From assembly GCA_019454045.1 (NCBI GenBank), contig SKCR01007813.1, positions 186,001 through 250,000 on the forward strand: a stretch of DNA of 64,000 nt, read 5' to 3'. The notes below the pieces were generated by a model. That model saw only the letters and a list, made by a program, of their open reading frames with translations, made no database searches and was not told the DNA's origin. Source of the stretch: Zanthoxylum bungeanum (Eukaryota; Streptophyta; Magnoliopsida; Sapindales; Rutaceae). Both the position numbers and the translations under genes were made by a program. Each line of letters begins with the position of its first letter. The stretch's first letter is position 1. Below are positions 22,576 through 34,053 of this stretch, in pieces.

Positions 22576-23330
22576 TTCTTATAAAGATGAATGCCATGTC
22601 AAAAAGGTATATTAGCAACTTTACAATTGCTAAAGTTGTACCTTTCTAGGATCTTATCTATATACGAAGATTGGGATAACCCAATCAGCTTCTTTTCTCT
22701 ATCTCTATAGAGTTTTATACCAAGTATATAGGAAGATTCACCCAAGTCTTTCATTGAGAAGTTGTTACAAAGATATGCTTTAACACCCTGCATCATTCTA
22801 AGATCATTTCCAATTATCAGGATGTCATCAACATAAAGCATTAAGAACATGATCATACTCCCACTAACCTTCTTATAAACACAAGGTTCTTCTTCGTTTT
22901 TGAGTAAATCATACAATCTGATTACCTCATCAAAACGAAGATTCCAACTCCGCAAAGCTTGTTTAAGCCCATAAATGGACTTTTTAAGCTTACAAACCAT
23001 GCCAGAATTTTGGCTGGAGACAAAACCCCTCGGCTGTTCCATATAGATTTCTTCATCAATAAATCCATTAAGAAAAGTCGTTTTGACATCCATTTGCCAA
23101 ATATCATAGTCATGGTAAGCAGCGATAGCCAATAGAATCCTAATAGACTTTATCATCGCTACCGGTGAAAATATTTCATCATAGTCCACACCTAGCCATT
23201 GAGTGTAACCTTTAGCAACCAGTCGGGCTTTGAAGGTTTCAACCTTCCCATCAGGCTCGTGCTTCCTTTTGTAAACCCATTTACAACCTACGGGAATAAT
23301 TCCTTCAGGAAGCGGAACCAAGTCTCATAC
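22576..23330 (-). pseudogene. Copia A pol, reverse transcriptase
   Basis: The frame 23321-22599 gives most of a copia RT: the CKWVYKRKHEPDG and KARLVAKGYTQ opening, DVKTTFLNG (catalytic Asp of motif A), SIYGLKQA, and LYVDDILIIG with the YVDD catalytic pair, then a QSSYIDKIL segment. It closes at a stop just before the Athila-like insertion; the remaining RT and RNase H continue at 15111. One stop separates it from the integrase C-terminal frame upstream (about 23325). Otherwise well preserved. Confidence 0.9.
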
Positions 23331-24578
23331 TTGATTCTGATGCATAGAGTCCATTTCGGAATTTATGGCTTCCTGCCATTTAGCGGAATCAATTTCTAAC
23401 ATTGCTTCTCTATAGGTATATAGATCAGTCTCCTCCACGAGAAGCACATCGAGACTCTTGTCTTGTATCAAATACAAGCGCTCATGAGGTCTCGATATCC
23501 TAGTAGACCTACGGAGAGTGGAACTATAAGGTTCTGCTTCTGTCCGAACTTGTGAGTCCTCTATTGGTCTGTCATCTATAGGTTGGACTTCATCAAGTTC
23601 AACCCTTCTATGATTACCACCTTCTGCCAAGAATTATTCTTCAAGAAATCTAGCAAAACGAGCTACGAACACATTTCGATGCTCGGGTTCATAGAATTGA
23701 TATCCTTTGGAATTCGAATGATATCTAACAAACCTAACTTTTCGCCTTCTAGGAAAAGGTTTATCCTGCTGCGTCACCTTGATGTATGTAGGACAGCCCC
23801 AAACCCTAATATAATTAAGGTTTGGTTTCCTACCAACCCATATCTCATATGAAGTAGTGGGAAAAGCTTTAGAAGGAACCCTATTCAGCATATATGCAGC
23901 AGTTAGAAGAGCATACCCCCATAAAAAGTAAGGTAGATCTGTAAAACTCGACATGGATTGGACCATATCCAATAAAGTCTAATTTCTCCTTTCAGATACT
24001 CCATTGTGCTGTGGAGTACCCGGAGGAGTATATTGAGCGAGAATCTCATTCTCTTTAAGATACTCGGTGAATTCACTACCATATATTCACCACCTTAATC
24101 GGATCGAAGGCATTTGATGAATTTACCAGTTTGTTTTTCTACTTCATTTTGAAATTCTTTAAACTTTTCAAAGGTTTCCGATTTATGTTTCATCAAATAA
24201 ACATAACCATACCGTGACAAATCATCGGTAAATGTTACAAAATAAGAAAAACCACTATGAGCAGTGTGACTTATATGACCACATACATCACTATGTACGA
24301 GTTCCAATAAGTCAGTGGCTCGATGTCCAACACCAGTAAATGGGGCTTTGGTCATTTTACCCTGAAATACAAGATTCGGAAGTTGGAAAAGATTGTATGG
24401 TTAGATTCTCAATCAAACCATTCTTAACCAACTGGGTTAGGCGTCGTACACCTAAATGACCTAACCTCATATGCCACAATTCAGTATCAGTTATTTCAAA
24501 TCTTTTATGTTTATTATCCCCAATTTCATAAACATCTCTAATGGCATAAAAATATAATGACCTTGCGAATTTGAACAT
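23331..24578 (-). pseudogene. Copia A pol, integrase
   Basis: The minus strand from 24578 gives the pre-integrase segment (LWHMRLGHLGVRRL, with the first His of the zinc-binding fold), then 24355-24095 the core with LLELVHSDVCG and FVTFTDDLSRYGYVY holding the first catalytic Asp region, and 23972-23634 the later core and C-terminal part (NRVPSKAFPT, VWGCPTYI, the GYQFY region). The next frame 23630-23325 is the acidic linker with RRSTRISRP before RT, as usual in copia. Breaks: frame changes at about 24356 and 24094-23973, and a stop at about 23632. Integrase before RT confirms Ty1/copia. Confidence 0.87.
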
Positions 24579-25020
24579 TTGTGTAACAAAACACCAGTCA
24601 TATCATATATATACATAGAACAATTCTTAATATGTACATGATATCCTTTTGTATCTAATAGAAACAGAGAGATAATATTAGCTACACAACCAGTCACAAA
24701 AACACAATCTGTCAAAATGATGCTGCCTCTGGATAAACGAATGTCGTATTCTCCAACGGCTGTTGTAGATAAAGAATCTTCATTCCCAAAACGCAGTTGC
24801 ATCTCGCCTAGATTAAGCATCCTACTGACCCTCAGCCCTTGATGTGAGTCGGACTAGCAGAATCTAAAACCCATCCAGAACCAATGGCTTCACAAGCCAA
24901 AGAGATATCAATGATAGGGAAAATAAACATACTTGATGCGGAGGCTCTCTCCCGTCTGACGGAAGCTATGTATTCTAGACAATGTGCCTCCAATGTCCAA
25001 TCTTGCGACAGTGGTGGCAC
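24491..25020 (-). pseudogene. Copia A pol, protease
   Basis: The frame 25020-24832 ends in GWVLDSASPTHIKG, the copia protease active site (normally DSGAS), so Asp and Ser remain but the Gly is lost. The frame resumes at 24820-24491 with typical downstream protease strands (GSIILTDCVFV and NIISL). A stop lies between the two parts. The first residues overlap the gag zinc knuckle in a different frame, so one base was gained or lost near 24985. Confidence 0.8.
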
Positions 25021-25808
25021 TTGTCCTCAGCTGCTTTCTTTTTCTTCGACTTGCTTGGTTTTTCAACCTTTCCTTTAGGAGGAACACTAGAGCCAGTCTT
25101 ATTTGCCTTTTTCTTCTTCTTTTTGCCCAATCTCGTAGATTGAGAAGAAGAAAAACTAGGCAAAGAGGACTTTGAGATGAGTGTCAGCACACCCTTCCTG
25201 ATATCCTCCTCAGCAGTCTGAAGCATCCTATGCAACTGATTGTAAGAACAGCGAAGACCATGCATGTTGAAGTTCATAATGAACTGGGAATATGCCGGTG
25301 GGAGTGAGCCAATAATCAAATTCCTGCCCAAAGTCTCATTCAGCTGAAAGTCATACTTTCGAAGCTGCTCCATAAGATCCATCATGTGCAGGACATGTGG
25401 ACTCACAGGCTTGCCATCAGCCAAACGAGCGTGGAAAATTTCCACAGAAATTCTATATACCAGGGTCTGCTCTTGGTTTAGAAATAGCTCCCGAAGTTGA
25501 GTTATAATGCTATAAGAGTCAGGCATATAAGTATATTTCATCTTTCGATCAGGAGACATATAACACAGAATGAGTGACTTGACTCTCAAATCATCATCCT
25601 TCCATTTCTCAAATACCTCACTCTTTTCAGGTAATGACTCCGGTGCAATATCTAGCGGCACTAGATTATCCAGCACATAACTCAACTTCTCGGACCTTAA
25701 GACAATCTTAAGATCCATTTCCCATTTACTAAGTTTCTCAGGACCAGTCAATTTGTTCGCGTCCAGGACACGAGCAAATGGATTAGTGAAAGTAGTAGCT
25801 GCCATCAC
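24975..25808 (-). pseudogene. Copia A gag
   Basis: 277 residues from 25808 (two adjacent ATGs; either 25808 or 25805 could start). It has the copia Gag layout: an N-terminal W-containing segment (LSKWEMDLKIVL), a central helical capsid-like region (LRELFLNQEQTLVYRISVEIFH, then GSLPPAYSQFIMNF), a lysine-rich tract (GKKKKKKANK), and a CCHC knuckle that starts CHHCRKIGHW but loses its last Cys through a frameshift, since the HC lies in the adjacent frame. Packages genomic RNA in the cytoplasmic particle. Apart from this C-terminal shift the frame is open. Confidence 0.87.
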
Positions 25809-26549
25809 AAACTTTACAAAAGAAACATGAGTTAGCAGATAAAAGTAATTTCATCAATATCAGAAAACATCCAACATATCATGGATTTTTAATATAAGGA
25901 TGCCCTCCCTCTAATTTACGTAAATTGATAACCCCGAAACAAAATACGAGAATTCAATAATTAAATTAAATTCTATAGCAGGAAGTAGACCTCAAAAATA
26001 TATTTGAACACACAGCTTTGGCACATTGTGCCCAAATATATTTGAAAGTAGGTAATAATTACCAATCACATCCAATGTGACTCTTTAAATAGATCATGAA
26101 CCGTTTCCGATCCTCACTGCTTTGGCATCTACTGGATGAGGCATATTCAAGGCAATACTCGTCAATGTACATATCCAAGGTACTAATGCATCACCTCACT
26201 GCTCTGGCATCTATTGGTATGCACGTTCGCTCAAATTTATTTCTCATCAAATAAGTTTTACCTGTATAAATAAATTTACGTTAATTATAGTCGCACTGCT
26301 TTGGCAGACACAACCACGATATCAAGAAAAATATTTATATCCGTATTGACGAGACAGACCCATTAGTGTACAATACACTCACAAAACACAAAGCCTTATT
26401 ATGGAGATTTTACAAAACTATCGAACAGATAAATAATTGATCCAATCAATTAATACTCAAGCATGTGTAAAATAAATTGAATTAAATATCAAATATTTAA
26501 GGCATAAAAAATTATTTTGGATGTGGGATCAGACGATCTGATACCAATT
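25809..26549 (-). other. Copia A 5' leader with four spaced TGCCAAAGC boxes
   Basis: Untranslated leader between the primer site and gag. On the minus strand a box like TGCCAAAGCAGTGAG occurs with its first base at 26306, 26209, 26127 and 26023, i.e. spacings of 97, 82 and 104 bp. The second copy reads TGCCAGAGC and the last GTGCCAAAGCTGTG. The same set with nearly the same spacing is in copia B (31313-31600). Confidence 0.7.
26533..26549 (-). other. Primer-binding site of copia A, tRNA-Met type
   Basis: Minus strand AATTGGTATCAGATCG directly after the CCCCAACA end of the 5' LTR, the usual copia arrangement. Confidence 0.85.
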
Positions 26550-28953
26550 TGTTGGGGTAAGCGCAGCGGAAGCTCGCGACGGAGGGCAAAAATGGTTTTT
26601 AAACATTTTAAAATTTTCCCGAGTGAATTAATTAATATCAAATATTTATAATTCACTCAAATAAGTTTAAATATATTATTTATTAACATTTAATAGCATA
26701 ATATAATAATATATTTCGTTACACGACGAATTATTTTACGAAAATATTTTTCTACAAATCTACGCGTAACGGGCAAACGGTCAAACCGGTTGACCAACAG
26801 CCGAGCCGGGTCATCTCAGACACTTGGACAATGTTCGGTCAACCCTTGGGCTGCCAGAACAGTGCCCAGTTCGCTGGGTTTACTGCCTCGACTCAACGAG
26901 CCCGTTTCGACGCGAATTTCATCGTTTTCTTACGTTTTCATCCCTAAACAATTTCCGGAATTTATCCACCACCCAATACACATCCAATATCATCCAAATA
27001 ACATATTTTTACATGAAAAATATTATATTTTTAAGATCAAAACCAGATCTGATCCAGAATGAATTTTTGTCAATTTTTCAAGCCAAAACTTTATTCACTA
27101 ATTAATCCAATTAACTTGCTCCAAATTAAATCACCACAATATAAAATTTCAAGAAAAATTCTAGGAAACCTTAGAGTGGTAAAATCACTCTAGAATGGAA
27201 ATTTTAATTTTAGAGATTAAGTCACTAATTAATCAATTTACACATGCTTAAGAAAGAAATATGTCAAGGTTAAAACTATCCAAAACCAAGTTTTGTATCC
27301 TAAATACATATCCAAGATACATATTCAATTGAAACATGCAACATACATATCTTATACATATTATATTTGCTTGAACAAAACTTAAGAAAAATAGAAATTA
27401 GGAACTTAGTATTACCTTAATATCAAGTCCAATTTCTTCAAATTTTCTTCTGTTTGGTGTTGGTTGTTTTGTTTCAACCCTAACCTATTTCTTTTCTTTT
27501 GGTTTTCAACACATTAGAAGTGATAAGAGTCTTAAATGAAACAATTTCATTTTATAATAAAACCCTACTTGGCCAAATTGTAGGAATTTTTATCCAAAAA
27601 ATTAACAATTTTTTGTGGCCAAGAATTTGACACCAAATAGATCTTATCCAAAAATGATATTTATTTTGATTTTGTTAATTAAAAATCCATGTGTCAAATA
27701 CACATGGTTTGACAAATCAAAATTTGCCAAATTAAAGAATATTCATGTAATATTCTTTAATTAAAATAAATAAATTAACAAATTAATTCATTCATTTAAT
27801 TATTAACAAAATGACAAAATAAATACATGGAAAAATATTCCAAGAATATTCTTCCAAGTTTATTATTATTAATAAACAAGTGTCAAAATCCAATAAGTCA
27901 ATAATGTGTATCTAATCTAAATTATGTATCGTATACAAATACACATTATTTAATACGCATTTGTAAATTATGAATAATCCGAATTATCCATAATTAATTG
28001 CCCAAGTGCTCAACGAGTACACTTTATATTGTAGGACTCTCTAGGTTCAAGTTTATCTGTCATGGAAACCATTTCCATGTCTGTAATTTGTCCATTCACA
28101 AATTACGAGGACCACAGATAATCGAGTTGAACCATCCAAGTCGAAGTCATTTCATATATAATCCTTCTGTCATAGGTTATCCAAATTGTTTCGGAGATAT
28201 AGATTAAACGTCAAATATCCGCTATGAACAATTCATATGTCGCGACATAATTATGATTCTTAATAAATATTCGGAACTCGTTTCCGAATCATACCTCGGC
28301 CACGGATTTCAAAGAATCACAAATTGGACACCTAAATCCCGTACACGGGACTGACGGATCCTCTCTGAATACATCATATGATATCGTGAGTATCAGTCCA
28401 TGCCCAACGAATAGGCCGAGGTCTGATTTTAAAAGATCATTGATGTGACTGTCATCAAAGTATGGAGGATATCTCACATATCCACAGTAGTATCACAAGT
28501 CAAATGAGCTAATATGTTATTCGACTCGTGCAGATTCTTATTGACGTTGGTTTACCATTTATCAAGAATCTTTAATTGAGTCGTTCTGTATTTATCCAAT
28601 AAATACCTACGTGTCTATATGAGTCTCCCAAGACTCACGGCTTACTGAGATAAACCATTAGAACAATTCTAATATACGACACATACCGGTCTCAGAGGTT
28701 TATCAACCGACCAGATATGTAAACCTTGACCAGGAACATATTAAGAATGATTCATATTGTGACGTTTCTCAGTAACAATTACTGCATTTTTACAATTATG
28801 TCACAACTATTCATTCTAAAGTCTTTTACGCCTTTACCATATATAAGATTATATTGATGAAAATTACTTAATTTTATTCATAATAAAATATATTGTACAT
28901 CGTATTTATAATAAATACAACAAAATTTGGCGTGTCGAGCACCAACTCCAACA
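26550..28953 (-). repeat. 5' LTR of copia A
   Basis: 2404 bp, partner of 11980-14381 with scattered substitutions and small indels. Short ORFs within both LTRs are not conserved as proteins. Confidence 0.93.
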
Positions 28954-28969
28954 ATAAATTCATTCTTGA

Positions 28970-29150
28970 AGTTATTGGCGATCCAATCCCATCAGCGTAC
29001 CAAAGTCGTTGGTGTTCCAAAGCTGTTTTGGCATTCTGATTCAGGCAGTGTTCCAATCCTGTTGGCGTTCAAAAGTTTATTGCCAAATATTCCCAAGGCA
29101 TTTCAACAACCTGTTTCTGTTGTCATTGGCATTCCAAAACATCTTTTGTC
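28970..29150. repeat. Minisatellite-like tract, TTGGTGTTCCAAAG core
   Basis: Imperfect repeats of a 20-30 bp unit around GTTGGCGTTCCAAAG, partly self-complementary (TTGG...CCAA). It continues the minisatellite block interrupted by copia A. Confidence 0.5.
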
Positions 29151-29204
29151 ATAGGGAAATCCATAACCTATCTGTACAGCGGGGTCACTCCCAATTACCT
29201 TATC

Positions 29205-29320
29205 CTGGCAGGCCTCGCCCCCATTATTCTATTTAATGCAGTCCTTGCCCTAATATTTTCTTTAAAGTGAGTCTCGCCCCCTGTATTCCTATTAGGTGGG
29301 CTTCGCCCCCACGTTTTTTC
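29205..29320. repeat. Minisatellite-like tract, CTCGCCCCC core
   Basis: About four units of ~30-38 bp: CCTCGCCCCCATTATTC, TCCTTGCCCTAATATT, TCTCGCCCCCTGTATTCC, CTTCGCCCCCACG. CpG-containing C-runs stand out in this AT-rich context. Confidence 0.5.
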
Positions 29321-30504
29321 ATTTTGATCATTGGGTGCTTCGTGTCTTGGAGGCTTTAAATTTTGACTGCTACTGAGCATCATGTGTCTTGTTCCACCTC
29401 TTGGAGGATGGTCTTGTTCAAAATTCTTGTAAAAGAAATACTATCGATATGTATGTATGCATATATGTACGTAAATGATCTTTAAATATATTCTCGTTAT
29501 TCGGCTGGGAGGGTGCACGAGTCGTGATATTCTACTATAGAGGTATTGTCAGATTTTGTCTCACCATTTGCCCAGGCTGTCCCTCGGGATTTCCAAATCA
29601 TCGATCTTACCTTCCAAATTTTTTATCTCACAATGACTCTTCTCATGTTCTCAAAAAATTTCTCGAAACTCCATCTCTTTCAAAGCTCGAGCATTGTCTA
29701 AATTTAAAATTTAGCTCTAACAAAGATTTAACCTTTTGAATGCTTCTCCATATGTGTGTGTGATTCTTTTACAAAGAATTACATGCAACTCGAATCGGAT
29801 TTGATTGGCGTTAAGTGTAGAATAGTGTTGATACTTTAGCTCATTTTATCTCTTCTTTGGTCAAGGTAATCTAACACCTAGTTAAGTATAAATAGGATTT
29901 TCTTATTTCCAAATTTTATTTTATATAGGGTTTATTTTCTTCCTAACTTCTTTAAGCCGTCAAATTGTATTTTGACACAAAGATTCCATATTTTTTATGC
30001 GCCCTGGTTACTCAACAATTTCACTGGCTCAAGTTGCTTTGTATACTCAATATTCAAGTTCTCGTTTGATGCAAAAGTAGTTGTGAGGTGCACGGTACTC
30101 GTGGTTACTAAGTAATTCAAACAGCGGAATAGATTTTTTGAGATTCACCCTTTTACCCTTCTTTCTTTTTTTCTTCTTTTCATTTTCTTCTTTTTTTTTT
30201 ACATTTTTATTTTCAATTGTGTCATTTTTTAACCTCATGTCATCTCAGTTTTAACCTTGGAAAAATGGTCAAATGAATATCAAGTGCCTTAACCATTTCT
30301 ACAAGTTGTGCCATCATAAATTCTTTCTAAGCATACATTGTAATTCCAAGTGTAAGTTTAGTGTGCATTTGTGGATAACATTATGTTAGTGATTTCAAAG
30401 TTAAAATTTTCTTAAGGATTTAGACATTCTCAACTTTGTTAAGAGATGGAAAGTTTTACAAAATCGAATTTATTTCATCATGGAACTTTTAAAAAGAGTC
30501 ATTA
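29321..30504. other. Unassigned AT-rich tract
   Basis: No coding motif or repeat boundary recognised. A polypyrimidine run at about 30157-30200 and AT-rich text dominate. It ends where homology to the copia B 3' LTR begins. Confidence 0.4.
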
Positions 30505-31066
30505 CATGAAAAACATTAATATAATTGATATTGAGAAAATTGGTTTTAAAGAATGAAAAATGAATATTTTTACATCCAGATCAGATCTGGAAATTCTGAA
30601 AATTTGGTGATGAAAAATATGTTATTTAAATGTATTGGGTATTGGAATAATTGTCGGAAAAATTTTCGGAATGAAAATATACGTAAACTGCGAAAAATGA
30701 CCTTACCGGATGAGTTTCGGGCTTACCGGATAACGGCTGTCTAAATAGTGACTTGGTCACTATTTGGATAGCCCATGAACTGCCCAAGTACTATTTTGGG
30801 GCTGATCTGGACAGCCCCCATGTGTATTGGTTGGTCTGTTCGGTCTAAAATACTTTTTATGCTGTTTTACGGAAAATATTTTTGTAAAAATTTCATGATG
30901 TTTTTTCAAAATTAAATATGTCATTATTTGATATCAAATAATGGGTTTAGGTGAAATATGAATGAATTATTCATATTGGATATTGAATAATTTATTCGGT
31001 AAGTTTAAAAATTTTAAAGTTGCGATTTCTCTCGAACCGCGTCTTCCGTTGTACTTGACGCCAATA
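30505..31066 (+). repeat. Truncated 5' LTR of copia B
   Basis: Aligns with about 45340-45866, e.g. ATGAAAAATATGTTATTTAA and the GAACCGCG.CTTCCG block near the end. The left break lies near 30505. Confidence 0.8.
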
Positions 31067-31080
31067 AAATAGTATCAGAG
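31067..31080 (+). other. Primer-binding site of copia B
   Basis: AAATAGTATCAGAGCG right after the LTR end, one or two changes from the tRNA-Met-type site in copia A. Confidence 0.75.
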
Positions 31081-31860
31081 CGAGTATGATCCTACATCCA
31101 TTACATTAGTCATGCTTGATATATGATATTTAATCCAATTTTATTATTTTCACATGCATGTGAAATTAATTTGATTAATTTTGGATTGTTTGACAATTTA
31201 GGAAAATCTCCTTTAAATAAGGCATTAAAGTGACTAGTATTAGAATACTTGTTTCTTGATTCGCCTTGTCAATAAGGATATAAATAAATTTTTATGGCTA
31301 TATTTGTGAACGTGCCAAAACTATGAGGATATAGTCGATGGAAATTTATTTGTACCAGATATATATTTGATATTAGATAATTTCAAGTGAAAGTGGATTC
31401 CTGCATGTGCCAAATGTGTCAGGAAAACATCGGTAACTTGAGTTTGTCATGGACAAGTGAAGCCTTGATACGCCTCATATGAACGTGCCAAAGCTGTCAC
31501 AACGAGAAACAGTCAGGACCAAAATAAGGAGTCACAGTGAGTGTTATTGAAAATGAGTTGTCTACCTGTGAATATACATAAGCGAGAACGTGCCAAAGCA
31601 GTGAGTCGAAAATATATTCATAGGGTCCACTTCTCACTATGAAATTCAATTTAATTATTGAATTCTCATTTTTCATTGGGGATTACGGTATTACGTAAAG
31701 TAGTGGTAGGCATTGCAGGGTTAAAAATCCATAACTAAGGCAGTGTATAATTTTATGAAAATTTCCGCTTATGTTTTCCTTATTCTATAGCTTTAATAGA
31801 ATTAAATTTTTAATCCACTGCGTGCATATTTTATATATATTTTCTAACTTCATTTATGGT
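31081..31860 (+). other. Copia B leader with four spaced GTGCCAAAGC boxes
   Basis: TGCCAAA starts at 31313, 31408, 31486 and 31591 (spacings 95, 78 and 105 bp), mostly in the context GAACGTGCCAAAGC. The block TCAATTTAATTATTGAATTCTC and the final AAAAATCCAT also match the copia A leader. No gag ATG frame follows. Confidence 0.7.
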
Positions 31861-32389
31861 TGCAAATTTCTAGAATAGGTTCTAAATTAGAGTAGGCTAG
31901 GATATAATCCTCCAGAGAGAATAATTTCTTATGTAGTAAGGATTGACATGAATTGGTTTATGTCTCGAGATTCTTCATAGGGATTAAGAAAACCCCATTA
32001 GGTATTTGTTTATCTGATAATGACGTTTCTTGGCTTTAGTGACCTTTAGAGGTCATGTATCCAACATTGTTTGCTAATTAATTATTTGCAATTGTTGTGA
32101 GTAGTTGAAGGAAAACTATAAAACTAAAGAAAGGATATGCATATAGTTGTGTGTAGAAAATATCGATTCTCACAATACGACAACAATATGTATTACATAC
32201 CAGATCTCCTGTCTAATATTTAAAATATTATTTAATGATTGTTTTGATATTTGATATCAGAACTTGCGACTATTGGATAATTACTTGTTATTTATAAATA
32301 TTTGTTACATATTTTAATACGACTAGTAGTGTCATTGACCTAGAGATAAATATTAAGAAAAATATTTGGTCAAGTAAATAACTTATGAC
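31861..32389. other. Unassigned stretch between copia B leader and Tekay LTR
   Basis: AT-rich, many stops. It is probably decayed copia B interior where gag should be, but I cannot show similarity to the gag of copia A. Confidence 0.35.
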
Positions 32390-33853
32390 AATGCCACGCG
32401 TCGCGATGCAGAACTTCTGTGTGTCGCGATGCCCAACCTTTACATCGTGATACGGACAACAGAGGTTGCTTACTGCCTCACATGATTTGGTGAGTGTCGC
32501 GACGCCCATGTCCAGTGTCGGGACGTATGACCAGATTCCTAGGATCAATTTTTATCAATTCCAGTTTTATCATAAGATGTGATGGGACACACTAAGAGTT
32601 TCGAATAAGTATGTAAACACACAATAAGTCATGCCATAAGCATAGAACATCAACCATGTATTGCATATGTTTTTCTATTTATTACAATGGAACTAGTGAT
32701 TTCTTTGACTTTAGATCGACGTCAAGGCACTCAGAGATCATCTACGCTAGGAACCACACCAGACTTGTTGTAGCACTGTGAGTGGAGTACTTATTTCAAG
32801 TTTTTATATTTTCAGAATAGAGATTCTATTTTCTTGATTTTTTAATGAGTTTTATCAAAAGATTATTAAGACACCGATTTCAGATGACTTGAGATATTTG
32901 ATGATGAAAATTATTTCAAAGTATGATTTTATGATCTCGGAGGCATGGGGAAAAACCCACCTCAGGTGTAACTTATGGAATTGACGGAAACAACATGTGC
33001 ATATGTAGAGCAGGACTAAGGGGACAACAATACCTAACGCCCCTGGATCCTAGATTTCAGGGCTAGGGGGATAGCGATACGTAACGCCCAAAGACCTTAG
33101 ATTCAGGGACATGATAGTGGCATGCATTAGAGGACGACAATACGTAATACCCCAATAACATAGATTCACACACCTGGTTTTAGATCAGTAGCTTGGGGGA
33201 TGACAATATGTAACGCCCCAAGACCACCAATTTAGGCGTATGAGGGGACGACGATACATAACGCCCTCATGCGTCAGAGTTTTATAGATCTTCAGAGATT
33301 TTCAGAAAAATGATTTATGAAATGATTTTCACATATGTTTTGAAAAAAAGACATGATTTCAGATTTATGAATTCAGAAAATCAGTTATTTGTTATGTGCT
33401 TTCGACATAATATTTCTAACATTATTTTCTATTTTTTTATATAGCTCCACTCACTGAGTTCTTTTGACTCGCCCCCCACTCTCCAGTTTTGCACGACCTT
33501 TTAACTGGTGAGCCACAACTATCTTTTAGAGACATGGATAAGGGACATGAGCAGCATTGCAGTTACTGGTTATAGCGGTCCATCATGTCAGCCCTACATT
33601 CATATAGAATATAGTTTGTATTTTGGTTTCTTTTGATGTATGACATATATATGATTTTATATAGTACTCTTTTTATCTATGTTTTCTTGTGGTTCATGTA
33701 GTAAAACAATTTATGAAATGTGTGTGCTTGTTAAATTGTAATATAACGAGTTATGAAGTCAAAGGAACGGGTATTTCTATAGTTCAGTCAGTGGCTTAGG
33801 TGGCAATGGGATCTGTCATCTGCCGGTAACCTTCCCGGATTAGGGATGTTACG
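32390..33853 (+). repeat. 5' LTR of the Tekay-like element, truncated
   Basis: Matches about 40000-41403 of the 3' LTR; the first ~900 bp present in the 3' copy (39030-about 39950) are absent here. Homology starts near ACGCGTCGCGATGC at 32397. Confidence 0.82.
33018..33272 (+). repeat. Tandem hairpin array in the 5' LTR
   Basis: Five units 47-69 bp apart share the core GGGGAYRRCRATACGTAACG followed by CCC. Flanking arms pair: AGGGG/CCCCT (33019, 33040), CTTGGGG/CCCCAAG (33192, 33216), ATGAGGG/CCCTCAT (33240, 33264). Units 2 and 3 pair less well. The loop is conserved while the arms differ. Confidence 0.7.
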
Positions 33854-33872
33854 AAGTCGGTATTAGAGCATG
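33854..33872 (+). other. Primer-binding site of the Tekay-like element, degenerate
   Basis: AAGTCGGTATTAGAGCATGG follows the LTR end; compared with TGGTATCAGAGC it has lost two positions. Confidence 0.65.
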
Positions 33873-34053
33873 GTCTATGGGGATAGTGAATATAGAGAGA
33901 AAGTATCAGTGTCTTATATATGTAGTATACCCGGGGTACTAATATATAAGAGTCTGTCTCTCTGATATCATTGTCCCAAGGTATGTTTTATCCTTTTACT
34001 CTAAATTTCCTAAGAAATTGTTTGACCTTTTTCATTTTTCGATTATTTAGATA

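Larger units (their letters stand above)
11980..28953 (-). mobile_element. Ty1/copia retrotransposon A, with a nested Athila-like insertion
   Basis: LTRs of 2402 and 2404 bp start (minus strand) TGTTGGAGTTGG and end CTTACCCCAACA. Flanks are ATAAC (11975-11979) and ATAAA (28954-28958), a 5-bp target duplication with one mismatch. The primer site follows the right LTR and a purine tract precedes the left LTR, so the element reads right to left. Order on the minus strand is leader, gag, protease, integrase, reverse transcriptase, RNase H, which is diagnostic of Ty1/copia. The element minus its 7.4 kb insertion is about 9.5 kb. Coding regions carry a few stops and frameshifts, so it is probably no longer autonomous, but it is the best-preserved copia copy in the window. 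Confidence 0.93.

Noticed and set aside
33018..33272. CRISPR-like array
   Set aside because: Regular short repeats exist, but spacers are not unique foreign-like sequences, repeats diverge, and the context is a plant LTR; hairpin minisatellite is the better reading.
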